Assembly (NCBI GenBank): GCA_946122785.1
Contig: CAMGYJ010000002.1
Coordinates: forward strand, 16,442,839-16,506,838
DNA length: 64,000 nt
Reading direction: 5' to 3'
Source: Linum tenue
Lineage: Eukaryota > Streptophyta > Magnoliopsida > Malpighiales > Linaceae
Positions 34,197-45,182 of this stretch are shown piece after piece. Each line of letters opens with the position of its first letter. Within the stretch, counting starts at the first letter, position 1. The position numbers were made by a program, and so were the translations under genes. The notes beneath the pieces are model-generated. The model was not told the origin of the DNA. It saw only the letters and a program-made list of their open reading frames with translations, and did not search any database.

Positions 34197-35648
34197 TGAC
34201 ACGCTAAAACACAACACCTAACAATGGCCAAGTGTAACCAATGAAAGGGACTGCAGTAACAGGCAAGTTTAATTATCAACCCGGGGTCTAGATCTACTGC
34301 TTACTCCGTGATTCTCTATTATCTAGCAAACTAGTTCGAATGATTGTTGTGAAAAGTAAAAGCAACAAGAAAGCAGTAAATTGTTCGGTTTTCAAAAGCA
34401 GGCAAGAGTCACTCGGGATTGAGTCCCCCTAGCCCCTTAGTTAGGTTCAATTGCAATTCCCTGGGTTGATTTACTGTTGATTAGACTGCGGAAGATCCGA
34501 CAGTAGCTTGGAATCTCTTAAGCTGACCAAGCCCTCTCAGTCTAACTACCCGGCAGACGACTAGTCTTCACCGGGATAGAAAGCTGAGGCTATGAACACA
34601 GAACTCCACTACTGGCGCCAAGAACACCAGTACAAAGCAGTAAACTGGCTAACTCTCGTATAGCCAACCTCCTACTATCGAATGAAGAGGCTCTAACAAC
34701 CTAATCAGATTCTATCTATCTCAGGTTGCAGCAGAAATTGAGACAAGCTGATCAGACTCAAATCAATTCATGAAACATGCGTCATTCGATTAAAATCAAA
34801 CAGTAATATCATCCCAAGTCATTACAATCAAATCCCTAACACAAGGAACTAGGGTTCTTCATACCCAAGTGAGAGAAGGGTTCTACTCCATAGAGAGAGA
34901 AGAGAAAACAAGAATCGGATTAGTCATACTCATAACGATGAGGATAATCTGCTCCGGGACGATGATTTCCACTCCTATGACGATCTCCAAGCTCGATTCG
35001 ATGAAATCCAGCTCTTAGATAGCTTCTAGGATGTGTTCTTCGCACTTTCTCTCTCTATGGCTCTGTTTTTGCTCTCAAAACACGATTCTCCCACTTCTGA
35101 CTCGGATTAGGCTTTAAAACCGAGTTTCCCCCGAGTTGCACGGCCAGGTGCACGGCCGTGCACATCACCATTCTGGCCGTGCACCCTGGAACGCGCCGTT
35201 TCATTTAGTCTGCCTTCGTACATCTTGCACGGCCAGGTGCACGGCCGTGCGTGGCCACGCACAATCCCGTGCGTGCCCACGCACAATCCCGCACGGCCAA
35301 ACTGGTTACTTGCACGGCCGTGCGGATTTCACTTGTGCCCGTGCGTGGCCACGCACAATCCCGCACGGCCAGAATTACATGTTGCACGGCCGTGCGTGGC
35401 CACGCACAATCCCGTGCGTGCCCACGCACAATCCCGTGCGTGCCCACGCGACTTCCCCAGAACCTCGCCATGCGTCCGATCCTTGTCCAATCGACCTCAA
35501 ACTCGCTCCCAAGCCTCCATTCACGTACTAGGACCTGAAATATCATAAACAAGCACAACCTAGCGTGAAATCGGCCCAAAACACGAGAATCAACACCTCA
35601 AACGGTGTAAGAACGGGGGTAAAAACATGTGTAAATGATGGTCTATCA
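34197..35648 (-). repeat. 5' LTR of element B, 1,452 bp
   Basis: Starts TGATAGACCATC and ends TTAGCGTGTCA on the minus strand. It is 44 bp longer than the 3' LTR because of two extra 22-bp units in the palindrome cluster. Confidence 0.92.
35132..35450. repeat. GCACGGCCGTGC cluster in the 5' LTR of B
   Basis: Four exact GCACGGCCGTGC copies, half-sites, and GTGCGTGCCCACGCACAATC units repeated more often than in the partner LTR. It lies about 200-515 bases from the LTR start, as in A, C and D. Confidence 0.88.
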
Positions 35649-36333
35649 AAGAGGGATCTATCGCACAAGAAAGAAACGAGCAGGCTCAAATCTCACATGG
35701 CTACCTATATGCTCTATCTCACATTCTGATTCCCTAAACTAGAGGCATAAATGACTGTCAAAAGCAAGTGATCAAATCCAAGTCACAGTTGGTAAGCAAA
35801 CAGTTGAAAACTGAACCCCTACACAACTCTACTACACATCTCAGTCATCATAATAGGCTGTCTTAGTCACACTCAAGTTGTCATGCATCAAGTCAAAAGC
35901 CATTCAATTTACTAATCACATCCACTGTGCCAATACCATCAAACATCAAGCAAACAGCAGTGCTTGGAGCCCTCAAATCTCGAGATTTGGACAGCGGACT
36001 AGGCTCCAAGCACTCATACACACGTTCCAATTAATACAAAGAACCCCCCACACTTAAATGCGAGAATGTCCTCAATGGAGCAGATGGAAGGGGAACGATG
36101 TTACCGTGAAATGAGATCAGGAACGGAGATTGGGAGGCAGACCAGTCAAGAGTAGGGGACTGGAAGGGGAACCAGTCCGAGGCACAGAGCTAAAGTTAAC
36201 CAAAGACACACACTGGGTGAAAGAACCGGAGTTCCAAGTCTACAATCCAAAATAAAACAAAACCAAACGAAACAACAAGAACATGGAGTCTCAGTCTGGA
36301 AAACAAATGAGGCACATAGCTAGCCACTCGCCA
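35649..36333 (-). other. 3' UTR of element A, proximal part
   Basis: Noncoding sequence between the accessory ORF and the B insertion. It includes a stem-loop copy at 35963-36010 and a segment like the polypurine tract (CCCCCCACACTTAA, about 36045). Confidence 0.6.
35963..36010 (-). ncRNA. Conserved 3' UTR stem-loop, first copy in A
   Basis: Sense strand: CTTGGAGCC, TAGTCCGCTGTC, CAAATC-TCGA-GATTTG, AG, GGCTCCAAG. It differs from the E copy by a single base, in the bulge. Confidence 0.72.
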
Positions 36334-37563
36334 CTAGAATGCATCGCCACCATCGCCGGAAGGTGGGGGGTACTCGTCCTCATAGCCCGGGGACTGCACA
36401 AAGGGGTAGTGAACTACGTTCGGGTCCAGACCCAAGTAGGACATAATGTAGTGATGGCCGGACATCAGACGACGGCCGCGGTCCCGCTCACGATCGAGGC
36501 GGGTGTGAATGCGCTCCTGGCCGGCCAGAATGCGCTCGTTCTGCTGAGCGATGGTCGCCAACTAATCAGAGATGGGCACCACCACGTGAGGAGGAGACCC
36601 CGGAGCAGGAGATCTGGGTGCAGCGGAGGGGCTCGCGGGAGCCTGGGCACGAGGAACAGTACGGCGGGGGACCCAGCGTCCCCCAGCTGCGCTGGACTCC
36701 GGCTGATCTCCCTCTGCAGGCGCAGGTGGGCGGGGGAAGCCCAAAATCCAGTGCAGACGCCCCTGGCGAGCCACCAAATGCTGGGCGCGGAGGGTGACCT
36801 CGCCGAGCGGGGTTGGTCCTCGGACCTGGGTCATCCCGGTGAAGTCGACCCCGTAGTAGCGGGCTAAGGCGGTGATCACCGGGCCACAAACAAGGTTGCG
36901 GTCCTGGCTGGCGGAGGCTTTGCCGAACGTCCGGGCAAGCACAGAGCCCAGCTGGATGGTTTCCTCAGAGCAACCAATCGCATGCATGAAGAACAATGTC
37001 CGAAGTGTGACCCGGTTGGCCGAGCCCTTGCTGGGAGTGTAGGAACAGGCGAGCAGATGGTTGAGGATGCGCCACTCCGGCCAGAGGAGAGAGGCCCGCG
37101 TCTGGCTGGCGACGTATTGCTCGTCCACGTGGTTGGGCTGGCAGATCCGCTGGAAATAAGCCTGGCATGGAAAGTCAGTGGGATCAGTGATGTTCAAGTG
37201 CAAGCGCCCGTTGCTGGCGCGGGGGGAGTTGAGCCCAAGTGCAGAGGCCAACTCCCAGTAACTGATGGAGTGCTCCACCCCGCCGAGGGTGAACTGAACC
37301 GCATCAGCATGGTCGGCGGACCCCTTCGAGGTGTGGCGGAAGGAAGCGTAGAACTCTCAGACGAGCTCCTGGTAGGTCGGCTCAGCGAGGCAGAGAAGGC
37401 GCCGCCAACCATAGGAGCGAACAACGGCCTCCATCTGCGGCCGGCCATGAAGCGCCTCGAACACCTCAAAATCGAGGTGTAGGTGCTCGGAGATGGTGCG
37501 GTTACGGATGGTCCGCAGCAAATGGCGATGGGTGATGCTCAATTGGTCGAGGTAGTCTTCCAT
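36334..37563 (-). pseudogene. ATHILA-type accessory (env-position) ORF of element A
   Basis: One frame of 410 codons runs from the ATG at 37563 to a stop at 36334, interrupted by TGA at 37357-37359 and TAG at 36562-36564. The protein has the layout of the ATHILA ORF family: YQELV-EFYASF, then VQFTLGGVEHSISYWELASALGL, then ILNHLLACSYTPSKGSAN and QLGSVLARTFGKAS, a Pro/Ala-rich linker and a C-terminal coiled stretch (IAQQNERILAGQERI). It lies 3' of pol, where some gypsy elements have an env-like gene, but I see no signal peptide or membrane span. The TGA stands where the family pattern suggests Arg (CGA) and the TAG where the coiled segment suggests Gln (CAG). Function is unknown. Confidence 0.72.
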
Positions 37564-37633
37564 GATCCTGCAAAGCACAAGGATTGACAAGTGGAAAAAC
37601 AAGCGAACAGGGTCAATGTTAGTCAAACCCACA

Positions 37634-37680
37634 CTAGGAGCCCTCATATCGAAAGATATGGACAGTGGACTAGACTCCCG
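37634..37680 (-). ncRNA. Conserved stem-loop with compensatory change, second copy in A
   Basis: The inner stem reads CATATC/GATATG instead of CAAATC/GATTTG, both sides having changed together, and the outer stem is GGAGTC/GGCTCC. The bulge TAGTCCACTGTC is kept. Confidence 0.68.
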
Positions 37681-37726
37681 GTGAAACAAGCATACCCATC
37701 TCACAAGAATCACACAACCAAACGCA

Positions 37727-37774
37727 CCCGGGACCCTCAAATCGAGCGATTTGGACAGTGGACTAGGCCCCCGG
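37727..37774 (-). ncRNA. Conserved stem-loop with compensatory change, third copy in A
   Basis: The outer stem has become CCGGGGGCC/GGGTCCCGG while the inner stem CAAATC/GATTTG and the bulge TAGTCCACTGTC are unchanged. It lies 46 bases from the previous copy. Confidence 0.66.
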
Positions 37775-38349
37775 TGAAATAAACACCAATTCCGAAGCAA
37801 AAGGCACCAATCCATCCACCACACACAAAACCACACAAGCCCGCATACAATTCCAACATGCAAATGGTAGGTCGAATAACTGAAATTTCGAGACAAAAAT
37901 ATAGCATGCAAATAGCGCCATCGGCCTACCAAATCGTTCCTAAATCATGCCACAATCACAAGTTTTTCACCTAACTCTAGGTATCGATTCTCCAGAAATA
38001 AAAGAAAAGGGAAGGAAAACACACTTGGAGACGCAAGTAGATACCGTGAGAGAGGGGAAGAAAGTGGAAGAAAGCACCCCAAGTCGCCGGAAAACTCACC
38101 GGAGACTCGCCGGAGAACTCGCCGCCGGCGACCCAACCTCGGCCAAACAAGCCCAAACCTTTGGGGAATGTGCTCCTCGACGCCAGGAGCGTGGGGGTGG
38201 TCGCAGTTTGTGATTTGGAGGTCGGGAGAGGGAGATACGGCCGGAAAATCGAAGGAGAAGAGGAGGGAGCCGAAATTCTGGCGAGGGGGGCTGAGGGAAG
38301 TTGAAAAAATGAAACTGGGGAGAGAGAGGGTCAGAAAATCGGGTTTTAT

Positions 38350-38610
38350 AGGGGGGAGTTAAAACACGGGCGGGCTGGAACACGGCCGTGTTCCGCGTGT
38401 TCCGCGCCCGTGCTTTTACAGCCGAGGCCCTGTTTCCCCCCTATTAAAACACGGGCGGGCTGGGGGTAAAACACGGCCGTGTTTTAACCCCCTGCTGCCC
38501 GTGCTTTTACTGCCGAGGGCAGTGTAAGCCAATTTTTAAACACGGGCGGACAGGGGTCAAAACACGGCCGTGTTTTGAACCCCTGCTGCCCGTGTTTTTA
38601 CTGCCGAGCC
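38350..38610. repeat. CACGGCCGTG cluster in the spacer of A
   Basis: Three exact CACGGCCGTG palindromes in AACACGGCCGTGTT context alternate with ACACGGGCGG and GCCCGTGCTTTTACTGCCGAG half-sites. The word is the same as in the LTR of A although spacer and LTR are otherwise unrelated. Confidence 0.85.
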
Positions 38611-38813
38611 AAATCTGAATTTTTCCAAAATTCCAATTTCAAACCACCAAGACTCGTTCGTGCCCCGGCTCTAAAATTTACCCAATCACACATTAAAAAG
38701 AACCGTCCGAGGCACGAAATACTTTCTAGACCGACTCCAGATAGACTCAAAGACTCAAAAACCGACAAAAATGAAATGAATAAATAAAAACAAAAGATAG
38801 AAATGCAAACCGT

Positions 38814-38841
38814 GGTGGGGTTGCCTCCCCACAAGCGCTTC
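38814..38841 (-). promoter_or_regulatory. Conserved post-pol hairpin, copy in A
   Basis: Sense strand GAAGCGCTTGTGGGGAGG then CAACCCCACC, 35 bases after the pol stop at 38876. Confidence 0.65.
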
Positions 38842-38875
38842 TTTACCGTCTTTTAGCTGGACGCCAGTAGAGGAA

Positions 38876-41330
38876 TTAAGGGTCCTCGAGCTTGATCCGC
38901 AGCTCTGCACGCTCAACAGCACCTCCCAAATACAACTTTAGGAGGTGGCCATTCACCTTGAATGGCTCGGTTTGAGCATTGCTGATCTCCACCGCACCGT
39001 GCGGGAAAACTTGGGTGACCATGAAGGGTCCCGACCACCTCGAACGGGGCTTGCCCGGAAAGATTTTAGGCGTGCATTGAAGAGCAGAACACGATCACCT
39101 ACCTGAAACTCCTTCGGGCCCCTCAACCTCGCGTCGTGGAGACGCTTGGTGCGCTCTTTGTAGAGCAGGGTGTTCTCGTAGGCGTGGTAACTCCACTCCT
39201 CCAACTCCAGCAGCTGCAACTTACGTTCTGTACCTGCAACACTCAAATCCAGATTTAGCAGCTTAATGGCCCAGAAGGCCTTGTGCTCTAGCTCTACCAG
39301 CAAATGGCACGCCTTCCCATAGACAAGCCTATAGGGAGAAGTGCCAATCGGATTGTTATAGGCAGTCCTATACGCCCAGAGAGCATCATCGAGCTTGGTG
39401 GACCAATCCTTGCGGGACTGATCCACCGTCTTTTCAATTATCCGTTTTAGCTCCCGGTTCGTCAGCTCGGCCTGCCCATTTGACTAAGGATGGTAGGCCA
39501 CCGATACCTGATGCTTAACGCCATAGCGAGAGATGAGTTTAGAGAATTGCCCTTGAAAATGGGTTCCTCTATCACTAATAATGGCGCGAGGTGTCCCGAA
39601 CCGGGAAAACAGCTGCTTCAGAAATGAGCAGACCCGTCTTGCATCATTGGTGGGCATGGCTTGAGCTTCTGCCCACCTCGAGACGTAGTCTACTGCAACC
39701 AATATGTACAGATTTCCAAAAGATGGAGGGAATGGGCCCATGAAATCGATACCCCAAACATAAAAAATTTCACAAATAACAGAGATATGTTGGGGCATCT
39801 CATCCCGGGAAGAAATGTTACCTGACCTTTGGCAGCGGTCGTACTGTCGTGCGAAGGTGTCTGCATCCTTGAAGAGCGAGGGCCAATAGAAGCCCGACTG
39901 TAGCACCTTCCGCGCCGTGCGGTTTCCTCCATGATGACCTCCAGTAGGTCCCTCGTGGCATTGAGACAGGATGTCTCCCATCTCATGCTCCATGACACAG
40001 CGCCGGATCACGCCATCTGCTCCGATTCTGAAGAGGTGAGGATCCTCCCAGAAGTAGTGCTTCAGATCGGAGAAGAACTTGCGCTTTGCATGAGTAGCCA
40101 TCCCCTTGGGTAACTGCTTGCCCACCAGATAATTGGCAAGGTCAGAATACCAAGGGGCCACGCTGTCCACCAGTGTCATCGCCAGCAATCGCTCATCGGG
40201 GAAGGAGTCGTCGATCTCTTCCACGAAGTTGTCCACCGGAGGGGCTTCCAACCGTGAGAGATGATCTGCAGCAACATTCTAGGCTCCTTTCTTGTCCCGG
40301 ATCTCGATATCAAACTCCTGCAGCAGCAGGATCCATCGGATGAGCCTAGGCTTTGCATCAGCCTTGCTCATCAGGTAGCGAATCGCCGAGTGGTCAGTGT
40401 AGACCACCACATGGGAGAGCACCAGATAGGGTCGGAACTTATCAAACACATACACCACAGCGAGGAGCTCCTTCTCAGTGGTGGTGTAGTTCTCCTGTGT
40501 ATCGTTCAAGGTCTTGGACGCGTAGTAGATGGGCTGGAAGTGCTTCTCGTGTCTCTGACCCAGAACTGCTCCGACTGCATAGTCACTCGCATCGCACATC
40601 AGCTCAAAAGGAAGAGACCAGTCAGGAGTCACCATGATAGGTGCATGGGTAAGCTTCTCCTTCAGAGTCTCAAATGCAGCTGTGCACGCGGGAGTGAACT
40701 GGAATGGTGCATCCTTCTCCAGCAGCTTGGTCAAAGGCAGGGCAATCTTCGAGAAATCTTTGATGAAGCGCCGGTAGAAGCCTGCATGACCCAGAAAGCT
40801 GTGAATCCCCTTCACAGAAATAGGGGGAGGTAGCTGACTGATCGTCTCAATCTTCGCGCGATCCACCTCAATCCCCTGCTTGGAGATCTTGTGCCCGAGC
40901 ACAATACCCTCACGAACCATAAAATGGCACTTCTCTCAGCTGAGTGCCAGATTAGTCTCCTCGCACCTCTTCAGAACGAGTTCCAGGTTATGGAGACAGT
41001 GAGTGAAGGAGTCTCCATATACCGAGAAATCATCCATGAAGACTTCCATGATCTCTCCAACCAGTCGGACGAAGATCGCCAGCATGCATCTCTGGAAGGT
41101 CGCCGGTGCATTACACATCCCAAATGGAATCCTCCGGTAAGCAAAGGTACCGAAGGGGCAAGTGAATGTGGTCTTCGCCTGATCCTCCGGTGCAATAGGA
41201 ATCTGGAAGTAACCAGACATGCCATCCAGGAAGCAATAAAACTCATGGCCAGCCAACCTTTCCAGCATCTGAAAGGTAGGGGAAAATGATCTTTCCTGGT
41301 GGCGTCGTTCAGGCGCCGGTAATCGATGCA
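38876..41330 (-). pseudogene. pol of element A: reverse transcriptase, RNase H, integrase
   Basis: Domains in order on the minus strand: reverse transcriptase (CIDYRRLNDATRKDHFPLPF near 41310, then DGMSGYFQIPI and the active site FMDD at 41029-41040), RNase H ([22 protein letters not shown]; about 40600-40350), integrase zinc domain (HEGPTGGHHGGN, but YDRCQ where the family has CDxCQ), catalytic core (GIDFMGPFP, IISDRGTHF) and the C-terminal part ending [11 protein letters not shown] with a stop at 38876. There are frameshifts near 41270 and 39040, a TGA in place of Trp at 40936-40938, a TAG at 40279-40281 and a TAG in place of Gln in YHPQSNGQ at 39484-39486. Inactive. Confidence 0.88.
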
Positions 41331-42983
41331 GACTCTCCAGCCAGTCACGGTCCGCATCGGGATCAACTCCTTCTTCTCATTCGGGACCACAGTCATCCCG
41401 CCTTTCTTCGGGACCACCTGAGTGGGGCTGACCCACTTGCTATCAGATATAGCAAAGATGATCCCTGTATCCATGAGCTTCACAATCTCTGCCCGGACCA
41501 CTGCCTCCAAGTTAGGAGACAATCTCCTCTGTGGCTGCCTGACTGGCTTAACCTCATCCTCCATCAAAATTCTGTGGGAGCAGAAGGATGGGCTAATGCC
41601 TCTGATGTTGGTGATCGTCCATGCCATGGCCCGGGCATACTTCTGCAGCAGAGCCACCAGCCTGCTCTTCTGCTCGGGTGTCAGATCCGAGCTAATAATA
41701 ACCGGGAGCTTATTCCCCTCCCGGAGAAATGCATACTCCAGGTGAGATGGGAGGGGTTTAAGCTCCAACTCTGGTGGCTCCTCCAATGATGTAGCGATCC
41801 GGGGCGAGATGGGGATCGACTTGAATGGTATCTCTCGCCCCTCGATCGCAGCCTCGTCCAGCTCCACAAGTTGCTCCTCCAGCTGCACATCCTGTGATGC
41901 CTGTTCCCCTAGCAAAAGACAACGCTCAAGGAAATCATCAGTATCCGCACTCGTGATGGCGAGTGCGGTCTCAAAATCAGCAACAACATCACAGTAATCT
42001 AGATCATCATGGAGCTGGGGGTGTTTCATATTATCAGAAACAGAGAAGGTGATTTGTTCACCCCCAGCTCTCAAAATCAGTTTTCCATCATTCACATCAA
42101 TAAGCGCCTTGGCGGTGGCGAGGAAAGGTCTACCCAGTATCAATGGCACATCAACATCCTCATTTATGTCCAAAATCACAAAATCAACAGGATATGAAAA
42201 TGGCCCTACTGCGACTATCAAGTCCTCTGCTATACCCCTAGGATGCACAATGGATCTATCAGCAAGCTGGATGCTCATCCTAGTATCACTGGGTTCACCT
42301 AGGGCTAACTTTTTAAACAGTTTATAAGGCATGACATTTATGCTAGCGCCTAAATCCGCCAAGGACTTCCCTACATGCAAACTACCAATCATGCAAGGGA
42401 TAGTGAAACTCCCTGGGTCTTTTCGCTTCTCTGGTAGTTTGTTCTGCAGGATGGCAGAACACTCCTCGTTGACCATCACCGTTGACAGCTCCCCAAGCTT
42501 CCTCTTGTTGGTGAGGAGATCCTTCATGAACTTGGCATACTTGGGCATCTTCGATAATGCCTCCACGAAGGGCATGCTAATGTTTACCTGCTTCAGCATT
42601 GCCATGAATTTGGCAAACTCAGTCTCCAGTCGGTCCTTGTGCAACCGAGTAGGAAAGGGAAGCTGTAGCACATACTCCTTCACCACTGGTTGCGGTTTAG
42701 GAGCAGGCACCTCAACCTCCTTCTCCATTTCTTCCTGATTAGTTGGAAGTGCTGAAGCAGGGGTCTCTCTCTCTTCTGCCCGAACAGGTGGATCGGCAGT
42801 CACCTTGCCACTCCTGGTCGTGATGGCACTGCAGTTGGCATTCGGGTACTGCGGGTGAGGGATGGTCTGACCAGGAAAGGTACCAGGGGTCCTCTGAGCT
42901 ACAGCCTGGGCAACACTCCCAAGCTGGGTCTGTATATCCCGCAGCACAGCCTGCGTGTTTCTCTGACCAGCTTCTAGCTCCAA
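41271..42983 (-). pseudogene. gag C-terminus, protease and start of reverse transcriptase of A
   Basis: The frame opens in the gag C-terminal region (LEAGQRNTQAVLRDIQTQLGSV), continues with a Pro/Glu-rich linker and the retroviral-type aspartic protease, with active-site DLGAS at about 42343-42357 (Athila elements often have DLGAS where others have DTGAT/S) and flap-side VILGRPFLATA, and reaches the start of the reverse transcriptase before a frameshift near 41270. Relative to D, about 130 residues between the zinc knuckle and this frame are missing, so gag of A has a deletion near 42980. Confidence 0.85.
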
Positions 42984-44021
42984 GAATTTGCCTGAAAGTC
43001 CTCTATGGTGTGATGGGAGCTCTCACACCACTGGCAGTGCATCGCCTGCGGCTGTCCTATACCTGCAATCAAACCAGAACGATCGATAGCTGAAACTAGC
43101 TTCGATACCACCTGCACCAAATCAGTTGACTGGGTGCCCACAGCATGCACACCCCGTCCTGGTGCTCGTCTCGATCTCCTGGAAGTGCCCCAATCGTACC
43201 CGTTCTCCGCCATCTCCTCAAAGAGTTGATTCAGCTGTGGTGGTGTTTTGGTCAGCATGTTCCCGCCACAAACCGAGTCAATCAGCTGCTTGTCCTCCGG
43301 GAAGAGGGCGTGGTAGAAGGTGCCCACCTTGAAAGCATCATTGAAACCATGATTGGGACACCTGAGGAAGAGACTGGTGTATCTCTCCCAAGCATCCCTG
43401 ATGATCTCATCCTCATCCTGAGAAAAATGGGTAATTTGCTTCTGCAGGTCAGCCGTCTTGGATGGAGGATGGTAGCGGGTGAGGAACTTGTCCGCCAGGT
43501 TGGCGAACGTGGTGATAGAGCCCGGAGGTCGAGTGTCTAGCCACTCCTTGGCTTGCCCCTCCAGAGTAAATGGGAAGTACCTCAGCTGGATGGCATCTGC
43601 TGGTATCCCATTGATCTTGATTCCATCGATGAGCTCGTGGAATCGCCTGAGATGTGATCGGGGGCACTCACCCTCCTTACCACGGAACACCACTGAACCG
43701 CGCAGCATGGTGATTACTGAGGTGCTCACCTCAAAATTGTTGGCTGGGACTTGAGGATGTTGAATGGGTGACCTCTTGTCCGCAGCTCTAGCGGTCCATT
43801 AGGATCCCATGGTCTGCTCCTCTGGATTGATCACATCCTCTGGATTGATCACATCCTCTGGATTGATCAGCCATCTCTTCTTCTTCTTCTTCTTCGATCT
43901 GCAGCTGTGATAGCGCCTCCTCCGCAGCCAGTCGCGCCTTTAGAGCCCGCTTGAAGTTCCTGCAGGTTCGTTCAAGTTCCTGGTCTAATGGCAGTAGATC
44001 TCCTGACTGGCTACGGGTCAT
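42974..44021 (-). pseudogene. gag of element A
   Basis: The capsid-type protein starts MTRSQSGDLLPLDQELERTC at 44021. A frame change near 43780 separates a glutamate-rich N-terminal part from the retrotransposon gag domain (FPFTLEGQAKEWLDTRPPGSI, FLRCPNHGF). The zinc knuckle CQWCESSHHTIEDF has lost its last cysteine (Phe). A tandem CTGGATTGATCACATCCT duplication at 43827-43870 inserts Asp-Gln-Ser-Arg-Gly-Cys repeats near the N-terminus. It is not functional as it stands. Confidence 0.85.
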
Positions 44022-44141
44022 GCACTACCTGCACACAATCAGCAGAAGCAACCCATGAAGGCACACAGGTGGAAGAGAAAAATGCAATAAAGAAAAAGCT
44101 AGAGTAACAAATTCTCACGTTTCCCCAATAACCTAGAGGGT

Positions 44142-44159
44142 TCCCCGGCAACGGCGCCA
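44142..44159 (-). promoter_or_regulatory. Primer binding site of A (tRNA-Asp)
   Basis: TGGCGCCGTTGCCGGGGA, complementary to the tRNA-Asp 3' end, six bases inside the 5' LTR. Confidence 0.9.
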
Positions 44160-44165
44160 AAAATT

Positions 44166-45092
44166 TGACACGCCAAAACACAACACCAAACTGCGACAAA
44201 GTGTAATCGCAGTCCGGGAATGCAGTAACAGGCAAGTTCTATTATCAACCCGGGGTCTAGATCTACTGCTTACTTCGTGATTATCTATTATCTAGCCAAC
44301 TAATTCGAGTGATTGTTGTTTAAAGCAAAAGTAGTAAAAAAACAGGAAATGGTTCGGTTTTCTAAAGCAGGAAAGAGTCACTCGGGAATGAGTCCCCCTA
44401 GCTCCTTCGTTAGGTTCAATTGTAATTACCCTGGGTTGATTCACTGTTGATTAGACTGTGGAAAATCCGACAGTAGCTTGGAATCTCTTAAGCTGACCAA
44501 GCCCTCTCAGTCTAACTACCCGGCAGACGACTAGTCTTCACTGGGATAGAAAGCTGAGGCTATGAACACTGAACTCCACTACTGGAATTGAATTCCAGTA
44601 CAAAGCAGTAAAATGGCTAACTCTCGTATAACCAATCTCCTACTATCGAATGAAGAGGCTCTAGCAACCAAATCAGATTCTATCTATCTCAGGTTGCAGC
44701 AGAAATCAAGAAAAGCTTATCAAACTTCAATCAATTCAATAAACATGCATCATTCGATTAATACCAAACAGTATAATCATCCCAAGTCATTACAATCAAA
44801 TCTCTAACACAAGGGACTAGGGTTCTTCATACCCAAGTGAGAGAAAGGTTCTACTCCATAGAGAGAGAAAGGAAAACAGAAATCAGAGTAGTCATACTCA
44901 TAAAGATGAGGAAAATCTGCTCAGGGATGTCAATCTTCACTCCTGGGGACGCAATCTGGGCTTCAATGGTGAGAAATCCACTCCAAATAGCTCCTAGAGT
45001 TTGTTCTTCACTCTTTCTCTCTCTTAAACTCTGTTTTTGCTCTAAAAACTCGAATCCCACTCTCTTTTGGCTGAAATCTGCCTAAAAGGCAT
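44166..45092 (-). repeat. 5' LTR of element A, truncated by the gap
   Basis: It matches positions 27214-28141 of the 3' LTR. The remaining part of about 430 bp, including the palindrome cluster, is missing behind the N run. Confidence 0.88.
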
Positions 45093-45153
45093 NNNNNNNN
45101 NNNNNNNNNNNNNNNNNNNNNNNNNNNNNNNNNNNNNNNNNNNNNNNNNNNNN
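45093..45153. other. Assembly gap, 61 N
   Basis: Sequence on the two sides belongs to different elements: the LTR of A on the left, the accessory-ORF start of D on the right. The true gap must be much longer than 61 bases if both elements are whole. Confidence 0.97.
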
Positions 45154-45182
45154 GAAAGCAGCCGAACCATGGTTTCATCCAT
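45154..45182 (-). pseudogene. Start of the accessory ORF of D, cut by the gap
   Basis: The ATG at 45182 opens MDETMVRLLS before the N run. It lies 1,251 bases after the gag-pro stop, against 1,313 bases in A, where the accessory ORF starts MEDYLDQLS. Spacing and similarity suggest the same gene, but only ten codons are visible. Confidence 0.4.

Larger units (their letters stand above)
29721..35648 (-). mobile_element. Non-autonomous Athila-like element B, 5.9 kb, young
   Basis: Complete: LTRs at 29721-31128 and 34197-35648, primer site, one ORF of 376 residues in place of gag-pol, the conserved hairpin, 3' UTR and polypurine tract. The 5-bp duplication AAGAG is exact (29716-29720 and 35649-35653). 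It lies in the 3' UTR of A. The two LTRs differ by only about ten substitutions by eye and by two 22-bp units, so insertion is recent. It must use proteins from a relative such as A. Confidence 0.92.
37564..38813 (-). other. Spacer of A between pol and the accessory ORF
   Basis: A noncoding stretch of about 1.2 kb. It contains two further stem-loop copies (37634-37680 and 37727-37774), a segment rich in CGCCGG-type repeats (38085-38160) and a palindrome cluster (38350-38610). A promoter for the accessory ORF could lie here; none is proven. Confidence 0.55.
27214..45092 (-). mobile_element. Athila-like Ty3/gypsy element A (contains B)
   Basis: A full-length-type retrotransposon on the minus strand: 5' LTR 44166 to at least 45092 (cut by the gap), tRNA-Asp primer site, gag, protease, reverse transcriptase, RNase H, integrase, a conserved hairpin, a spacer with palindromes, the ATHILA-type accessory ORF, a long structured 3' UTR, polypurine tract and 3' LTR (27214-28574). 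Element B sits in the 3' UTR. The left flank base run is CCTCT (27209-27213); the matching duplication would be in the gap. The coding region has stops and frame changes, so A is no longer autonomous. Confidence 0.88.

Noticed and set aside
36283..37482. Plus-strand frames of 166-194 codons
   Set aside because: They are antisense shadows of the accessory ORF of element A in GC-rich sequence.
40261..43754. Many plus-strand frames of 60-190 codons
   Set aside because: Antisense shadows of gag-pol of element A; none has a recognisable domain. The same holds for 46827-48890 and 51860-54522 in D and C.
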